64,000 nt of DNA from Mortierella alpina (GCA_029449245.1 JANATF010000002.1:1922001-1986000), one strand, 5' to 3'; counted from the first letter of the stretch, positions 1 through 10,482 are shown. Made by a program: numbers and translations. The notes: a model not told the origin generated them from the letters alone.

Positions 1-40
1 TCCAATGCAGGCTGTATAGGTTCAATGCAGGCTGTATAGG
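1..40. repeat. 20-bp tandem direct repeat (two copies)
   Basis: Two near-identical 20-bp copies (TTCAATGCAGGCTGTATAGG, with one difference near the start of the first copy) lie head to tail at the very left edge. The array may continue outside the window. No function can be assigned. Confidence 0.8.
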
Positions 41-1019
41 ATGAAATGCCGGTGAAGATCGAGTACGAGCAAGAAGAATGGAAAGAGTGACACTCGACAA
101 CTGTGTATTACGGAGGGGAGTGAACTGATCAGACCTCCTTCACTACTTTGCCTTCGACCGTTCTACATCGCCCTGATATGGTCCGTCATCCTCTCCGTAA
201 AAAGCACCTCCCTCCTCGTGGCACCACCTACTCATGTCGCAGGCCCCCAGCATCAGGTATCGGCGAAAGAATACTCTGTGAGTGAATGACAAATCCAACT
301 GGAGGCCTGCTCCTCAATTTTTTTTCCTATTTTCTGCGCAGGCGGCTCTGGAAGCCATCACAAAAGTGAGCAGATTTTAATAGCCTTGGAGAGCTCGTTC
401 CCGATGCTCCGCATTGATCGTCCCTCATGTAGACCGATACTTGATGTGTCGGCCAAAGCGAAGGAGTCCATGTATAAGGTGTGCATGTGCACATGGCTGT
501 CGCCCAGACATTTCAGGAAAGCCAAGAGAATTTACTACACTCGAGCCTTCCGTGGTCGGGGATGGAACTTTTGCGAGGAACAAAAAAGCCGGGATTACCG
601 ACTGGGTACCTGAGCAGAGCCAGCTGCTTGGAAGACAGACCGGATTTGTCAACAAAGGCCGCACTGAGCAGCAGCTTCCCTAAGTTGTTTGCTTGCATAG
701 TGCAGCTCAGTTCATTCACTGCATAGCAGCGCACGGCTATACATAAAGGAGCGCAGTTTTCCCTTTTCCATCTTTTTTTTTTCCTTCACTTTCCTTCACT
801 CTCCCCCTCACACCCTCTCTGTCCTTTGATATCGTTTTGCTCTCCTCTTGTTGCATTTCATAATCGTCGCTGTCTTTTTCGTTCCTTTCGCTACCCGCAA
901 CAACAACAACAACAACAACAACAGGTGTCTTTGAAGCATCGCAATCGACCCTCTCTTCACTCCACTTCCCTGCCTGTTCTATCTACATATCAAGTCCATT
1001 TATACAGGCAACAACTATC
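41..1019. other. Intergenic region and probable 5' leader
   Basis: I see no convincing gene. Short overlapping reading frames between about 386 and 734 lie on both strands, have no recognisable domain and are chance frames. The right part (about 770-1019) is pyrimidine-rich with a CAA run, typical of a promoter or 5' leader for the gene starting at 1020. Confidence 0.6.
898..923. repeat. (CAA)n trinucleotide microsatellite
   Basis: About eight uninterrupted CAA units lie roughly 100 bases before the ATG at 1020, probably in the 5' untranslated leader. The run ends in CAGGTGTCT, which could also be read as a splice donor. Confidence 0.85.
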
Positions 1020-1823
1020 ATGCAGGCCTTGACTCCCCTCCTTTTCTCAATGCTGTTCCCGCGGCCCAACAGCAACAAGGTCACGATAGATTCAGAAATT
1101 GACGGCGACAGTGAGTATTCTCACAGCGCTCTTCTTGGATTCCAGGATGGGTACACGCTGCACAGCAACAACCAGCAACCCGTTTCAGCCAAGGCGCGAC
1201 GACACCACAGCATGGGCGCAGCCAGCACCGATCCACGTAGGAGCCGAGCTGCACTCGGCGTCACAGATGAACCAGTCCACTCCAATATCAATCGCAGCAG
1301 TACCTTCCCTCCAACCAGCAAGGCTTCCACTGGCCGACGCCGGCCACAGCGTCTGTCTCTTGATCATGCGGCATTCATTGCTACATACCCGTCTTTGGAT
1401 GGACTGGGCGATATGGGACCTCGTCCAACCACTTCATCATTGCACAAGAAGCGATCGCCAGACACCCTTCCGTCTTCTCGCAACTCAACGTCCTCTATTT
1501 CGTCCATGGTGTCGGATGCTTCGACCGCGTCGTCGTCTTCTTCCTCCGCCTCTATGCGGGAGCCACTCACACCGACCAGGTCGCCTAATTATCGCAGCAC
1601 ACTGAAGTCAAAGACCCCCAAGCGGACAGCAGCTACCACAAAGGACTTGATCAGCCTTCAGAGCTACGAGGAGGACGAAGGACAAGTTTGCTTGTCGCCC
1701 CGCTCAAACAATGACGAGGTCCACTCACTATCGACACCAGAAGTGCTACCGGGAAACATCACGGCAGGATACAAGGCCGCTGCTACTGAGGCCCGTGGAC
1801 AGCGTCAGTTGATTGCCCATTGA
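1020..1823 (+). CDS. Hypothetical Ser/Thr-rich low-complexity protein
   Basis: A single-exon frame of 267 codons that I do not recognise. The product is rich in Ser, Thr, Pro and basic residues, with a serine run near residues 160-180 and several SP/TP sites with downstream basic residues, as in intrinsically disordered phosphorylation targets. There is no signal peptide and no membrane segment apart from a mildly hydrophobic start. The frame is long for this base composition and follows a pyrimidine-rich leader, which supports a real gene. The start at 1020 is the first in-frame ATG after the leader. A further exon at either end cannot be excluded. Confidence 0.55.
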   Translation: MQALTPLLFSMLFPRPNSNKVTIDSEIDGDSEYSHSALLGFQDGYTLHSNNQQPVSAKARRHHSMGAASTDPRRSRAALGVTDEPVHSNINRSSTFPPTSKASTGRRRPQRLSLDHAAFIATYPSLDGLGDMGPRPTTSSLHKKRSPDTLPSSRNSTSSISSMVSDASTASSSSSSASMREPLTPTRSPNYRSTLKSKTPKRTAATTKDLISLQSYEEDEGQVCLSPRSNNDEVHSLSTPEVLPGNITAGYKAAATEARGQRQLIAH

Positions 1824-2753
1824 AAAAAACGCACCTATCGAGAAAACACCTCACAGAGGCTGGACTTGGTGTGTTCATAGCTGGCTATTTCTGTCAACGT
1901 CCCTATTTCATCTCTTTTATTCATCGTACCTTCGGCACATTCTCAAGTCGTGGCTGCTGTGCAACCCGAGCTGAGTCTCTCCCCTTTCGCCCAAGTACAA
2001 AATCACTTCAGGATCAAGTCTCAACAGAAAAACAACGAGAAAAAAACAATACGCCTCTCGGTTGCGTCTGTTTTGGGGCAATAGACCCGGTCCAGCCTAG
2101 CGTAGCTTTTCCTGCAACGACTCCCTAACTCCATGCCAGACAGAGCCCAGAACCCCGCTGCATTTTTGTTTACCGTAGTCCTTGAAGTCTGTACAGTCCA
2201 TAATATACCCCCCTCTTGTCTCCTTGATCCTTCTCCTTGGTGTTTGCTGCGGTTAAATTTTGACCACAAGCACGTTTTTTGCCGTGCTGGGATGGGCGCC
2301 AGAAGGGAGACGAATGAACCATACAAAAAGCAGTTTGCAAGGAGCTCCTTACTTTTCTTTTATGCGCCGTTGTGCGAAAGGATACATCCGTGCATTCTCC
2401 CACTACCCTCGACTTGTAAGCAAACATATTTGCGTTTCTCTGTGTGCCTTTCAAACGACATCGGCCTTTTGTGGGCGACCATGGAGGCCAAGTGAAGGCA
2501 TGCTGCGCTGGCTGGGGCGCATGCACGTTATGTCTAGCAGTGGCAAAAATTCCACACGTCTACCTTGCAGCTGCAAGTGTGGTATTGGACCATCTCTCCA
2601 AGCGATCTTCAGCGGGATGTGTAATCATAACCCGACGCACAACTCCAAGCGCTCTTGCTTCCTTCATTCTCACTTTTCTGTCACACATCATCGCCTTGAG
2701 CAGCATATCCACGCGTAACTTATTCATCATCTGGTACCAGCCTGAAGTGGGCG
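1824..2753. other. Intergenic region without recognisable gene
   Basis: It holds the presumed 3' UTR of the upstream gene and the promoter of the next one. Overlapping frames on both strands (for example around 2133-2845) have no domain-like composition and contradict each other. Confidence 0.55.
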
Positions 2754-4489
2754 ATGGATATAAGCACAAATCACGGCTGTCCTCGCCGTCGAACTCGTCG
2801 AGTATTGCAAGAGTCCAGTTGCTCAGTTTTGAGCAGTTCCAATGACCAAGGTTCTCATCGTTATAATGAACCTGACGCCGATAGAACCCTTGCTACTTCA
2901 TTAAACACTCCATGCACCCCATCACAATGTCGTGAACACGCACGAGCGATTGATCCTCCCCTGCCGTGTCTGCCGTCATCATCCTCTTGCTCTTCGTCAT
3001 GTAACAACACAGCTACTTGCTCTTGGTCATTGTCTGAGGGACAAGAACAGCGATTTGCTAAGGTGCCGGTCGTCTCGGAGTACATGGAAGCGAATTCCCA
3101 TGTAGCATCGCATAGTAATAGTGAGTGCGATACGCTGCAGATCGGTAGACACCGCAACAAGACAAACCTTGAGCTCGATACCAGAGAATTTCTCAGATCT
3201 TTTAGGCTACGCGACGGACAGTGGGATGATCCTATCCAAGATTTAAGACTGGTATGTTGCACAGACCATGTCGTGCCTTGTAATCTCAATGCTGGTAAGG
3301 TTGTTAGTATAACTTATCTCGCTCAATGTAGGCAGCAGAAGGAGAATCTCGCGCAGGGCCATCGAATGCCGAATATCCTCCTCGCCGTTCACCCGGCAAC
3401 AGCAGAGGTGTAGCGGTCGAGAGCGATGGGACGGACTCTTGGGGCCTGGAGACCAAAGGCCGCGAAAGGACGGAGGCGTTTGTTGTCATTGATATCCAGG
3501 ATAACACAATTGTACCTGATCTGACTCTGCCAGCCTCGTCAGAATGTTCTAATCGCACTGATTTATCGTCAGGATCAACCGCGCGCACAAAAGTCTTTGC
3601 GACCTACCATCCAATCTTCAACTCCGTGCCATGGGAGGCAGTCGCGAACGAGACACCTGCCTCCACGACTCACCAGCGAGAGGGCCTTCAAACATTTGCC
3701 CTGCTGCGTAGCGAAGTCCATTCTCAGCCGAGTGCTGATGAGACGACTGTGCAGCAAAGGCGACGATGTTGCATTGCTAGGTTTTGGTGTGCTTCAAAGA
3801 AGTCTCGTCAAAGAGATAACGTGCCTCTTGCTACAGACGTGCGGGATCCAGTAGATCACACTCAGGAACAACAGCAGCAACAGTGCCAGTCCAGTGGCTC
3901 TATATTACAAGCAAACGGGCCGGAGCAAGGAGATGAAGGGCCACCGTCCGAGCAATGTCAAAGTCCCATCGCGCAAGATCGGGCGCCCGCACTAGATTTG
4001 AATATGAATGTCTCTCCTGGTGCGGCGGAGGACACCAATGCTGTACCGCCAGAAGTGAGCGAGGCTCAAGCGACAATACAGGACCAATCTACCCAAGACG
4101 CATATGATCGAAGGGGTTGGAAAGCTATCCAAAGACTGTCCTCAATGTTATGCGGAGCGGACTTACCCACAGTAGCACTTAGTTCTCAGGGTATCCCACC
4201 GCCACCTCTCAACAATGTAGACGGGTCGAGTTACCATGACAGCCATGACCAGGATGAATTGCGTTCAAATCCAAACTCGACTGTGTATGCCAGCAGCTCT
4301 GACCCCCATTCTAGGACTGCGTCGATGATTGTCATGGCAGGTGAGCCCCCAGAGGACTCCTCAAGCACATTCACAAGTTCGTCGTCACGGGTACTCTTTG
4401 GACGGATCCTACTTGGACTAGTGGAAATGCTTGCGATGATCTCGCAGCTTGTAGAGCCGGACTCACGGCCAAGAGATGCTTCAGCATAA
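2754..4489 (+). CDS. Hypothetical protein, two exons (about 551 aa)
   Basis: Two frames join through one intron with strong signals. Exon 1 is 2754-3251 (166 codons), the intron 3252-3331 starts GTATGT and ends GTAG, and exon 2 is 3332-4489 (385 codons plus stop). The join is in phase and bridges the frames without a stop. The product is not recognised. It is polar and Ser/Gln-rich, has a cysteine- and serine-rich stretch near residues 75-100, a short polyGln run in exon 2, and a hydrophobic segment near the C-terminus (starting RVLFGRILLGLVEMLAMI) that could be an amphipathic helix or membrane contact. No family can be named. The start ATG is the first in frame but the upstream limit is uncertain. 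Confidence 0.55.
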
Positions 4490-5099
4490 TTTGTTGCTAC
4501 CAACAATGGCTACAACATTCTCTCAAGCGTGCTCACCTTCCGCGCAGGATCAAGTATGTATATATATTGTATACATGAAGTACACGTTACACAAAAAAAA
4601 CCACTTTTGAAGCCCTACTGTGTTCAATTCTTGGTGTAACCAATGCTTCTGGATGTTGCATGCAAACCATCGTATCCAATACTTCTCTGCAGTGACGCAT
4701 CATGGATAGTCTAAGTCTATGATGATGAAATGTCAGGTCTTGGGTGTCCTCAGCACCTGTCCTATACATCATTGCTTTGCCTTATGTAGTCAACTTGAGA
4801 ACCGTGATGGGAACTCTGCGCTACCAAGTTCGACCGTTCGTGAAAACAACTTTGAATTTGGAGTACAAACCGATGGCGTTGCTCTTGAGAGCACAAGCTA
4901 ATTGACCCCACCGTTCTTGCCATATCATTGAGGGCAGCCACAAAGCAAAAAACCTTCGTCTTTCACACGCTGTGTGTTGTCTGCTTGGGTGGCTCAACAA
5001 CAGGTTCAAGAGCGCCATTTGCATGTCGAGTCTTGTTGATGTACGATCTTCTCTTATTACACAAGGGCGACTGCCATGTCAAACCGGCCGGCCAATGAC

Positions 5100-5107
5100 T
5101 ATAAATA
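5100..5107 (+). promoter_or_regulatory. TATA box of secreted-protein copy A
   Basis: TATAAATA lies about 150 bases before the ATG at 5250 and about 60 before the 5' UTR intron donor. Its counterpart in copy B stands at the same relative place. Confidence 0.7.
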
Positions 5108-5159
5108 CCCCGAGTTGCCTGCTCATGACATTTTCTTCGTCCACTCGCCCACCACACCC

Positions 5160-5242
5160 GTGAGTACGCCCCCTTCTTCTTTTTCTTCTCGCTTCTTCCT
5201 CAATGCCACCTCACTAATCCTCACGCCCTTTCATGGCTCTAG
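5160..5242 (+). other. 5' UTR intron of copy A
   Basis: GTGAGTACG ... CTCTAG lies just before the ATG at 5250. The same CCACCACACC|GT context precedes a GTAAGTACG donor in copy B, so the intron is conserved between paralogues. It is predicted from signals only. Confidence 0.65.
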
Positions 5243-5249
5243 ATCAACC

Positions 5250-5729
5250 ATGCTCAAATCCAGAATACTTGTGGGTCTTGCTTTCGCTATTGGCGCTGTC
5301 AGCGCTGAAGTCAACGAAACAGCCAATGCTTCCAACAACGCAGAAGTAGCTTTGAACTTTTACACGGCCTGGTATAACGAAGGTGACCCTACCTACTGCC
5401 TCGACTTCAATTTCGATCAATGCTATACCCTCACAGACAGCATCATTGCTGGGGGCCTCTCCTCGGCAAGATTTAACAACTACGACTTTTGGGTACGGAG
5501 GTTCACGATAACCGTATACTCTGGAAGCAATTGTAACTATGCGTACGATAGATGGTCCTTCACAACGACCCAGCATACATCGTACCTCATTAATCAGTTC
5601 CCGACGCTTAACGACAAAGTCAGGAGCTTCAAGGTTGCCAACTTTCACACGTCGACCGAGAGTGGCAATAATGGTGCTCATCCCGAGGAGGCAACGATGA
5701 CTACATGTTTTCAAAAGCGAATGGCGTGA
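5250..5729 (+). CDS. Small secreted four-Cys protein, beta/gamma-crystallin-like (copy A)
   Basis: A 159-residue product with a clear signal peptide (residues 1-19, ending GAVSA), followed by a compact domain with cysteines at 50, 58, 95 and 153. The stretch from about residue 85 to 130 has the look of a beta/gamma-crystallin Greek-key motif: an aromatic-rich strand, YSGSNC, DRWSF, and LNDKVRSFKV, which resembles the D-x-V-x-S corner of crystallin and I36-inhibitor-type domains. That assignment is inference from pattern alone. The ATG at 5250 is preferred because the frame upstream runs through the TATA region and a predicted 5' UTR intron. All four cysteines, the leader and the intron match the downstream copy, so this is one half of a tandem duplication. 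Secretion is expected; the target is unknown. Confidence 0.85.
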   Translation: MLKSRILVGLAFAIGAVSAEVNETANASNNAEVALNFYTAWYNEGDPTYCLDFNFDQCYTLTDSIIAGGLSSARFNNYDFWVRRFTITVYSGSNCNYAYDRWSFTTTQHTSYLINQFPTLNDKVRSFKVANFHTSTESGNNGAHPEEATMTTCFQKRMA

Positions 5730-6755
5730 CCATATCTCAACCACGCAAAAAGTGCATCATGTACGATAGACGAGCAAATAAAAATGGAAAAAAACCCCCA
5801 GCGTGGTTCTTTCGTAATGTATTGGAGACGTGGGAGCATAGAAGCAGACCCGTGAAGATGTAGCCATTAGGCTAAGGGGACGTACTTGAGCTGTTCGTAT
5901 CTTGCCTAACACATCTCGTCAGACATTAATAACTTCGGCACCGTAGGTACCGCGAATGGTCTAGGTATGGAGCGCAAGGATAAGATTGTACGCGTTATTC
6001 GAGTTGGCTTTCTCGCCCACTTTCATTCCTTGCATCCTGGTGCTCGCTGATCTTATTTATCAATATCCGTACCTTTCACTTCTTTGCTCTTCCCGATCAT
6101 TCAAATGTGCCTGAGATTATCCTTCCATTACTCTATTACACATCACCTCTCCTATTTTCTGCCTATATCTCGTCCTCGTATCCGCATCCTCATCTCCTCA
6201 CGCCCATCCTCGCTCTGGACGCCGTCTGCTGTATCTGATATCATGCAAGTACAAGATTGCCTACGTCTCCAATCTGGCTCGAGGTACAAGCACACATTAC
6301 CCACACACAAAGCGCACCTTTGGAGCTCAACTGTGTTCAACTCTTAGTGCAACCAGAGCCTCCGGATGTTCCAAGCTCCTGCCATTGCGTCCAACATTTC
6401 TCTAGACACCATGAGCATGCTTTCTTGAGCGTCTTCAGCAGGTTGTTTCTTGTAACGTCCTTGGCTTTGGAGTACAAAGCAGTGCTGTCGCGCTTGAGAG
6501 TACAGGCTAATCGATGCTCACTCTTCGTACCGATCAAGCTCGCTCGTCGTGCCTATCGTCAAAGGCATCACAGGGGGAAACCTCACCCCGCTCGTATGCG
6601 GTCTTCGTCTTTCACACACGTCGGACTGTCTAGGTGTGATGAAATAATGGGTTATAGAGCGCCATTCGCATGTCCTTTCTTGGGGATGCACACTGTTGCC
6701 CTTCTTGTTTTACACAAAGAGCAAGGGCGGTTGTCATGTCAGAACCATCAACGAG

Positions 6756-6762
6756 TATAAAT
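6756..6762 (+). promoter_or_regulatory. TATA box of secreted-protein copy B
   Basis: TATAAAT is preceded by a block (CAAGGGCGGTTGTCATGTC) that closely matches the block before the copy A TATA box. Confidence 0.7.
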
Positions 6763-6817
6763 GCCTCGAGTTGTCTGTCGATAAAACTTTTCTTCATTCA
6801 CATCACCCACCACACCT

Positions 6818-6914
6818 GTAAGTACGACTTCTCCTTTTGTGCTGCCTTCCCCATATCCAACCCACTGACCCGTACACTTTTTTCGTTTACGATTCATATT
6901 GCAAAGTTATACAG
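6818..6914 (+). other. 5' UTR intron of copy B
   Basis: GTAAGTACG ... TACAG ends 12 bases before the ATG at 6927, in the same position as in copy A. It is predicted from signals and from the paralogue comparison. Confidence 0.65.
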
Positions 6915-6926
6915 CAAGATCAAACC

Positions 6927-7412
6927 ATGTTCAAATCCCGTATTCTTTTGGGTCTTGCTTTCGCTATCGGGGCTGTCAGCGCCGCAGAAAATGACACCGT
7001 GAGCGCTGCCAGCGAAGCAGACCTGGGTATAAACTTCTTCACGGACTGGTATAACCAAGGTGCGATCACCACTTGCACCAAGGTCAAGTTCGATCAATGC
7101 TATACCTTCACAGACAACATTATCGCGGGGGGTTTATCCTCGGCCAGATTTGACAGCTATAGCATGTGGGCAAAGAGCTTCACCTTTGCGCTGTACTCGG
7201 GAACTGCTTGCAACGATCGTTACGACAAATGGTCCTTCACACATGGCTTCCATGATCCGCCACGCGACATTATCGCTTTCCCAACTTTGAACGACAACGT
7301 CAGGAGCTTCAAAGTTATCAATGCTTACGCGGGGAGAGATATAACCTGGAGCGGAACTAGTGTCTCGCCACCCGAATATACACTCCTCTCTTCATGCTGG
7401 GTATGGGAGTAG
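6927..7412 (+). CDS. Small secreted four-Cys protein, beta/gamma-crystallin-like (copy B)
   Basis: A 161-residue paralogue of the product at 5250. Signal peptide residues 1-19 are almost identical (K-S-R-I-L, G-L-A-F-A-I-G-A-V-S-A). Cysteines at 50, 58, 95 and 157 correspond to those of copy A. The IIAGGLSSARF block (from residue 65) and LNDNVRSFKV (from residue 121) are the most conserved parts. Divergence is concentrated after the predicted crystallin-like corner, in the last 30 residues. Retention of reading frame, cysteines and core promoter in both copies suggests both are expressed secreted proteins. Function is unknown; small secreted crystallin-like proteins in microbes include both structural proteins and protease inhibitors. 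Confidence 0.85.
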   Translation: MFKSRILLGLAFAIGAVSAAENDTVSAASEADLGINFFTDWYNQGAITTCTKVKFDQCYTFTDNIIAGGLSSARFDSYSMWAKSFTFALYSGTACNDRYDKWSFTHGFHDPPRDIIAFPTLNDNVRSFKVINAYAGRDITWSGTSVSPPEYTLLSSCWVWE

Positions 7413-8766
7413 TATCTCAAACACGCATAAAAAGTGCCTCACGTAGGATAGAGAAGCAATAAAATAACCAATACGGTTACAAAAAAAAGTGTTGTGCTTT
7501 AATGCGTGGGAGGAGTGCGAGCATGGAAGAAAACCAAGAAAATGTACCCGCCGAAGACTGACCAGCGTCGTTGAACAGCGCGCCTTGCAAGCGTGAGAAA
7601 GTGGATGTCAAGGAGCCCTTCGTATCCTGCCTCACACGTCTCGGACTTTAAACGTGGAGCAGAACAGGACAAGACTGCACGCGTCGTACGATAGGTTTGA
7701 AACTTGTTCTTTGTTCTACGGTCCAGGGAAAGAGTTTGACGCCTTTGTTGGCTTTCAAGACTCTCACTTTTATGCTCTTCACATCATCCTTGTGATGTTT
7801 GGTATGTCCGCACTCTGCGCTTGCCAAGTACAGTATGACTTTCCGCAGGTGGGACCTCGATTGGAGAGTTCACTGGCTGGCAAACGGCACTGTAGATTGG
7901 TCTTAAAGAGCCTCACTTGCTCTTGCTCTTGCTCACTGTTTATTTTTTGATGGTTATCATGATGTTGATTCATGGACCGCTGAATAACAAACAAATGACC
8001 TCTATTCGATTGCTCCACTCGCAAACGCTGTGCGTCAATTCAGGAACCTGCACTCAAGACATTGTCAGCAATCAAGTGATAACCCAAATGCCCAGTTCGG
8101 TCCTGTGCACGGAAGCTACGGGACCCTGGTGTGAAAGAATTGGGTCCAAGAGGTCGATGAAGAATGTCCAAGTTGTGAGCATGTTTGCCACCTTGGTTTC
8201 CTGGCGCCCACCGGTGCTTGCTGTCGTTTCTTTTCTCCGAATATCCGCATATATATCGTTTCTTTTTTTTTTATTATTCCAGAGTTGAAGAGTTGAGAGC
8301 ATTTTATTCATCCACGAACATGACAGGGCCAACCGCGACGGTTTTTGGGGTGCTTCCACGGCCAGTGGTTGCACAATGCCCAGGCTAATTATATCAGCTA
8401 ATCATTCTAATGTTCCTGAACGTTTTTTCGGCCTTCCTTCACTTGTCACCTCGTTCTCTCTTCTCCGTCCATTGCTCGTCCTCATTTGCTCGTCCTCATT
8501 TGCTCGTCCCCATTTCCTCGCTCCATCCTTGTCTTGCCAACCTTGCTCATCCTCACGCTCCTTGCCATCCCTGTCATCTGTTCTTCTGTTTACGACCCCT
8601 TTGCACCAGTGCACAGACTGCCTATATACCCTTTGCTCCTGCCTCTCCACCCATTCGCTCCTTCGTTACATCTCGCACCTACAACTCCTTCACACCCACA
8701 CACACACGTCTTCTCCTTCAACAAAACTAACCGTCTGCAACGAGCTATCCCGGAGAGCGCCCCGCC
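7413..8766. other. Intergenic region and NOX promoter/leader
   Basis: The first about 380 bases still show patches of similarity to the 3' flank of copy A. From about 8400 the sequence is strongly pyrimidine-rich and leads to the NADPH oxidase ATG. No credible gene is seen; overlapping frames near 8376-9041 are shadows of the leader and of the oxidase. Confidence 0.6.
8474..8515 (+). repeat. Short tandem repeat in NOX leader
   Basis: About three copies of a 15-bp unit (CTCGTCCTCATTTG), the last degenerate, lie in the pyrimidine-rich presumed 5' leader about 250 bases before the oxidase ATG. Confidence 0.75.
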
Positions 8767-10482
8767 ATGTTCAAGTCCCTCGAGACGTGGACGACTCGTC
8801 GTTACATCTTTTTCATTACCTGGTTCATCCTCCATGTCATGCTCTTCATCTTTGGCATCCTCCGTGTCAAACTCGACAAGAACCTCATCAATCTCAATGG
8901 CCCGCTTTCGTACTCGCTCTGGATTGCCCGTGGTGGAGGCATGTGTCTGATTTGGGATTGCTCCATCATCCTCCTGCCGGTCTGCCGCAACATCCTTCGT
9001 ATCCTACGCGTGTCGTTTCTCAACAAGCTGATTCCTATTGACGAAAATATCTGGTTCCACAAGATTACCGCCTACTCGATCCTCTTCTGTACCGTCGTCC
9101 ACTCTATCGGCCACTATGTCAACTTTTACAAGATGGATCATCAGTACAGGATTGGGACCCCGGGGTTCAAGTTCACCGCGGCGGAACTGCTTTACAAGTC
9201 TCCTGCAGGCATCACAGGACATATCATGTTGTTGTGCATGGTGCTAATGTACACAACTGCCAAACAAACACAACGCAACAAGTCCTTTGAGGCCTTTTGG
9301 TATACCCACCATCTCGCGTTCATTATGCTGGGCGCACTCATGTTCCATGGCATTGGATGCATTGTCAAGGACCAGAATGGTGTCTGCAGAGGATACGAGT
9401 CGTGGAAGTACTTCCTTATTGGATACTGCCTTTACATTGTTGAGCGCAGCATCCGCGCGTATCGTGCGAGATTGGATACTCGGCTGGTCAAGGCTATTCA
9501 ACATCCTGCAGGTGTCATTGAGCTCCAGATTCAGAAACCATCATTCAAGTACAAGCCAGGACAGTACATGTTCATCAACATCCCGGATCTCAGCAAGTAC
9601 CAGTGGCATCCTTTCACGATTACGTCCTCGCCCTTTGAAGACTATGTCTCGGTCCACATTCGTCAGGCTGGAGACTGGACCCGCGCTCTAGGAACACGCA
9701 TGGGAGTCGAGAAGGAAGAACGTGGCGGCAATGGCGGCGGTGGCAGAGGAGGAGGTCGTGCTGGTGGAGGAAGTGGACGGGGCGTTCAGGCGGCTTCGGG
9801 ACCCAAAGCGTCGACGACGGGTCCAGAAAAGAACATTGAGCTGGTAGACGATCGAGGTGAGGAGATTCGTGTCCGTGCAGGATTCAGCATGCCCGAGGTC
9901 AAGATCGATGGACCGTTTGGCGCTCCAACTGAGGATGTCTTTGATCATGAGATTGTGGTCCTGGTCGGCTCAGGCATTGGAGTCACGCCCTTTGCCAGTA
10001 TCCTTCGTGACATTTGGTACCGCGCCAACAACAATATGCCTCTGAAGACCAAGCGGATCGAGTTTTACTGGGTGTGCCGAGACTTGGCTTCGTTGAAGTG
10101 GTTCCAGTCTCTGCTGGCAACCATTGAAGGGTCGATGATGCATGTCAAGCTGAAGATCCATATCTACTGTACCGCTGTGATGAAGCCTGACCAGCACCAC
10201 AACATTGCGCTGCATCTGCATGATGATTACTCGGGTGCGGATACCATCACGGGTCTTCAGGCCTTGACCAACTTTGGACGACCCAACTTTGGAGCCATCT
10301 TTACGGAACTGAGGCAAGGGATTGTCAATGGGACGTACATGCCTGGAGCCAATCAGGAGCTGGTGTGTGATGTCGCTGTCTTCTTCTGTGGACCTGGAGC
10401 GATGGCCAAGTCGCTGCGGAAGGAGTCGAGGTTGCAGAGCAAGAACGGCGTCCGGTTCTCGTTCAGAAAGGAACACTTTTAG
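8767..10482 (+). CDS. noxA: NADPH oxidase catalytic subunit (Nox/gp91phox type)
   Basis: A single-exon gene for 571 residues that makes superoxide by moving electrons from NADPH through FAD and two hemes across a membrane. The N-terminal ferric-reductase domain (about 10-225) has six hydrophobic helices. His pairs 98/112 and 181/194 have the 14- and 13-residue spacing of the gp91phox heme ligands. The FAD motif HPFTITSSP starts at 281, the NADPH motif VGSGIGVTPF at 400, the Cys of CGPG lies near 541, and the chain ends in the family-typical Phe (RKEHF). It is close to the normal length of fungal NoxA, without the EF-hands of NoxC types. Odd point: a glycine-rich insert (about residues 320-343) after the FAD motif, and no introns in an intron-rich neighbourhood. 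It converges on a cytochrome b5 gene. Confidence 0.96.
   Translation: MFKSLETWTTRRYIFFITWFILHVMLFIFGILRVKLDKNLINLNGPLSYSLWIARGGGMCLIWDCSIILLPVCRNILRILRVSFLNKLIPIDENIWFHKITAYSILFCTVVHSIGHYVNFYKMDHQYRIGTPGFKFTAAELLYKSPAGITGHIMLLCMVLMYTTAKQTQRNKSFEAFWYTHHLAFIMLGALMFHGIGCIVKDQNGVCRGYESWKYFLIGYCLYIVERSIRAYRARLDTRLVKAIQHPAGVIELQIQKPSFKYKPGQYMFINIPDLSKYQWHPFTITSSPFEDYVSVHIRQAGDWTRALGTRMGVEKEERGGNGGGGRGGGRAGGGSGRGVQAASGPKASTTGPEKNIELVDDRGEEIRVRAGFSMPEVKIDGPFGAPTEDVFDHEIVVLVGSGIGVTPFASILRDIWYRANNNMPLKTKRIEFYWVCRDLASLKWFQSLLATIEGSMMHVKLKIHIYCTAVMKPDQHHNIALHLHDDYSGADTITGLQALTNFGRPNFGAIFTELRQGIVNGTYMPGANQELVCDVAVFFCGPGAMAKSLRKESRLQSKNGVRFSFRKEHF

Larger units (their letters stand above)
4490..5249. promoter_or_regulatory. 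Promoter region of secreted-protein copy A
   Basis: From about 4612 on, this sequence is recognisably similar to the region upstream of the second copy (from about 6325), for example the CTGTGTTCAA blocks at 4619 and 6331 and the GGAGTACAAA blocks further on. The duplicated unit therefore includes more than 500 bp of upstream DNA. Confidence 0.6.
5730..6926. other. Spacer between the tandem copies, containing promoter B
   Basis: The left part (to about 6110) resembles the 3' flank of copy B, and the right part (from about 6325) resembles the 5' flank of copy A, leaving roughly 200 bp of unique DNA between units. I see no further gene. Confidence 0.6.

Noticed and set aside
386-734. Several overlapping short frames on both strands
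   Set aside because: They contradict each other, lack domains, leaders and splice continuation, and none has a promoter-like context.
5076-5249. In-frame upstream extension of secreted-protein copy A
   Set aside because: It runs over the TATA box and a conserved 5' UTR intron and would hide the signal peptide. Copy B has no counterpart.
8376-9041. Long plus-strand frame overlapping the NADPH oxidase start
   Set aside because: It is pyrimidine-rich leader sequence followed by an out-of-frame shadow of the oxidase.
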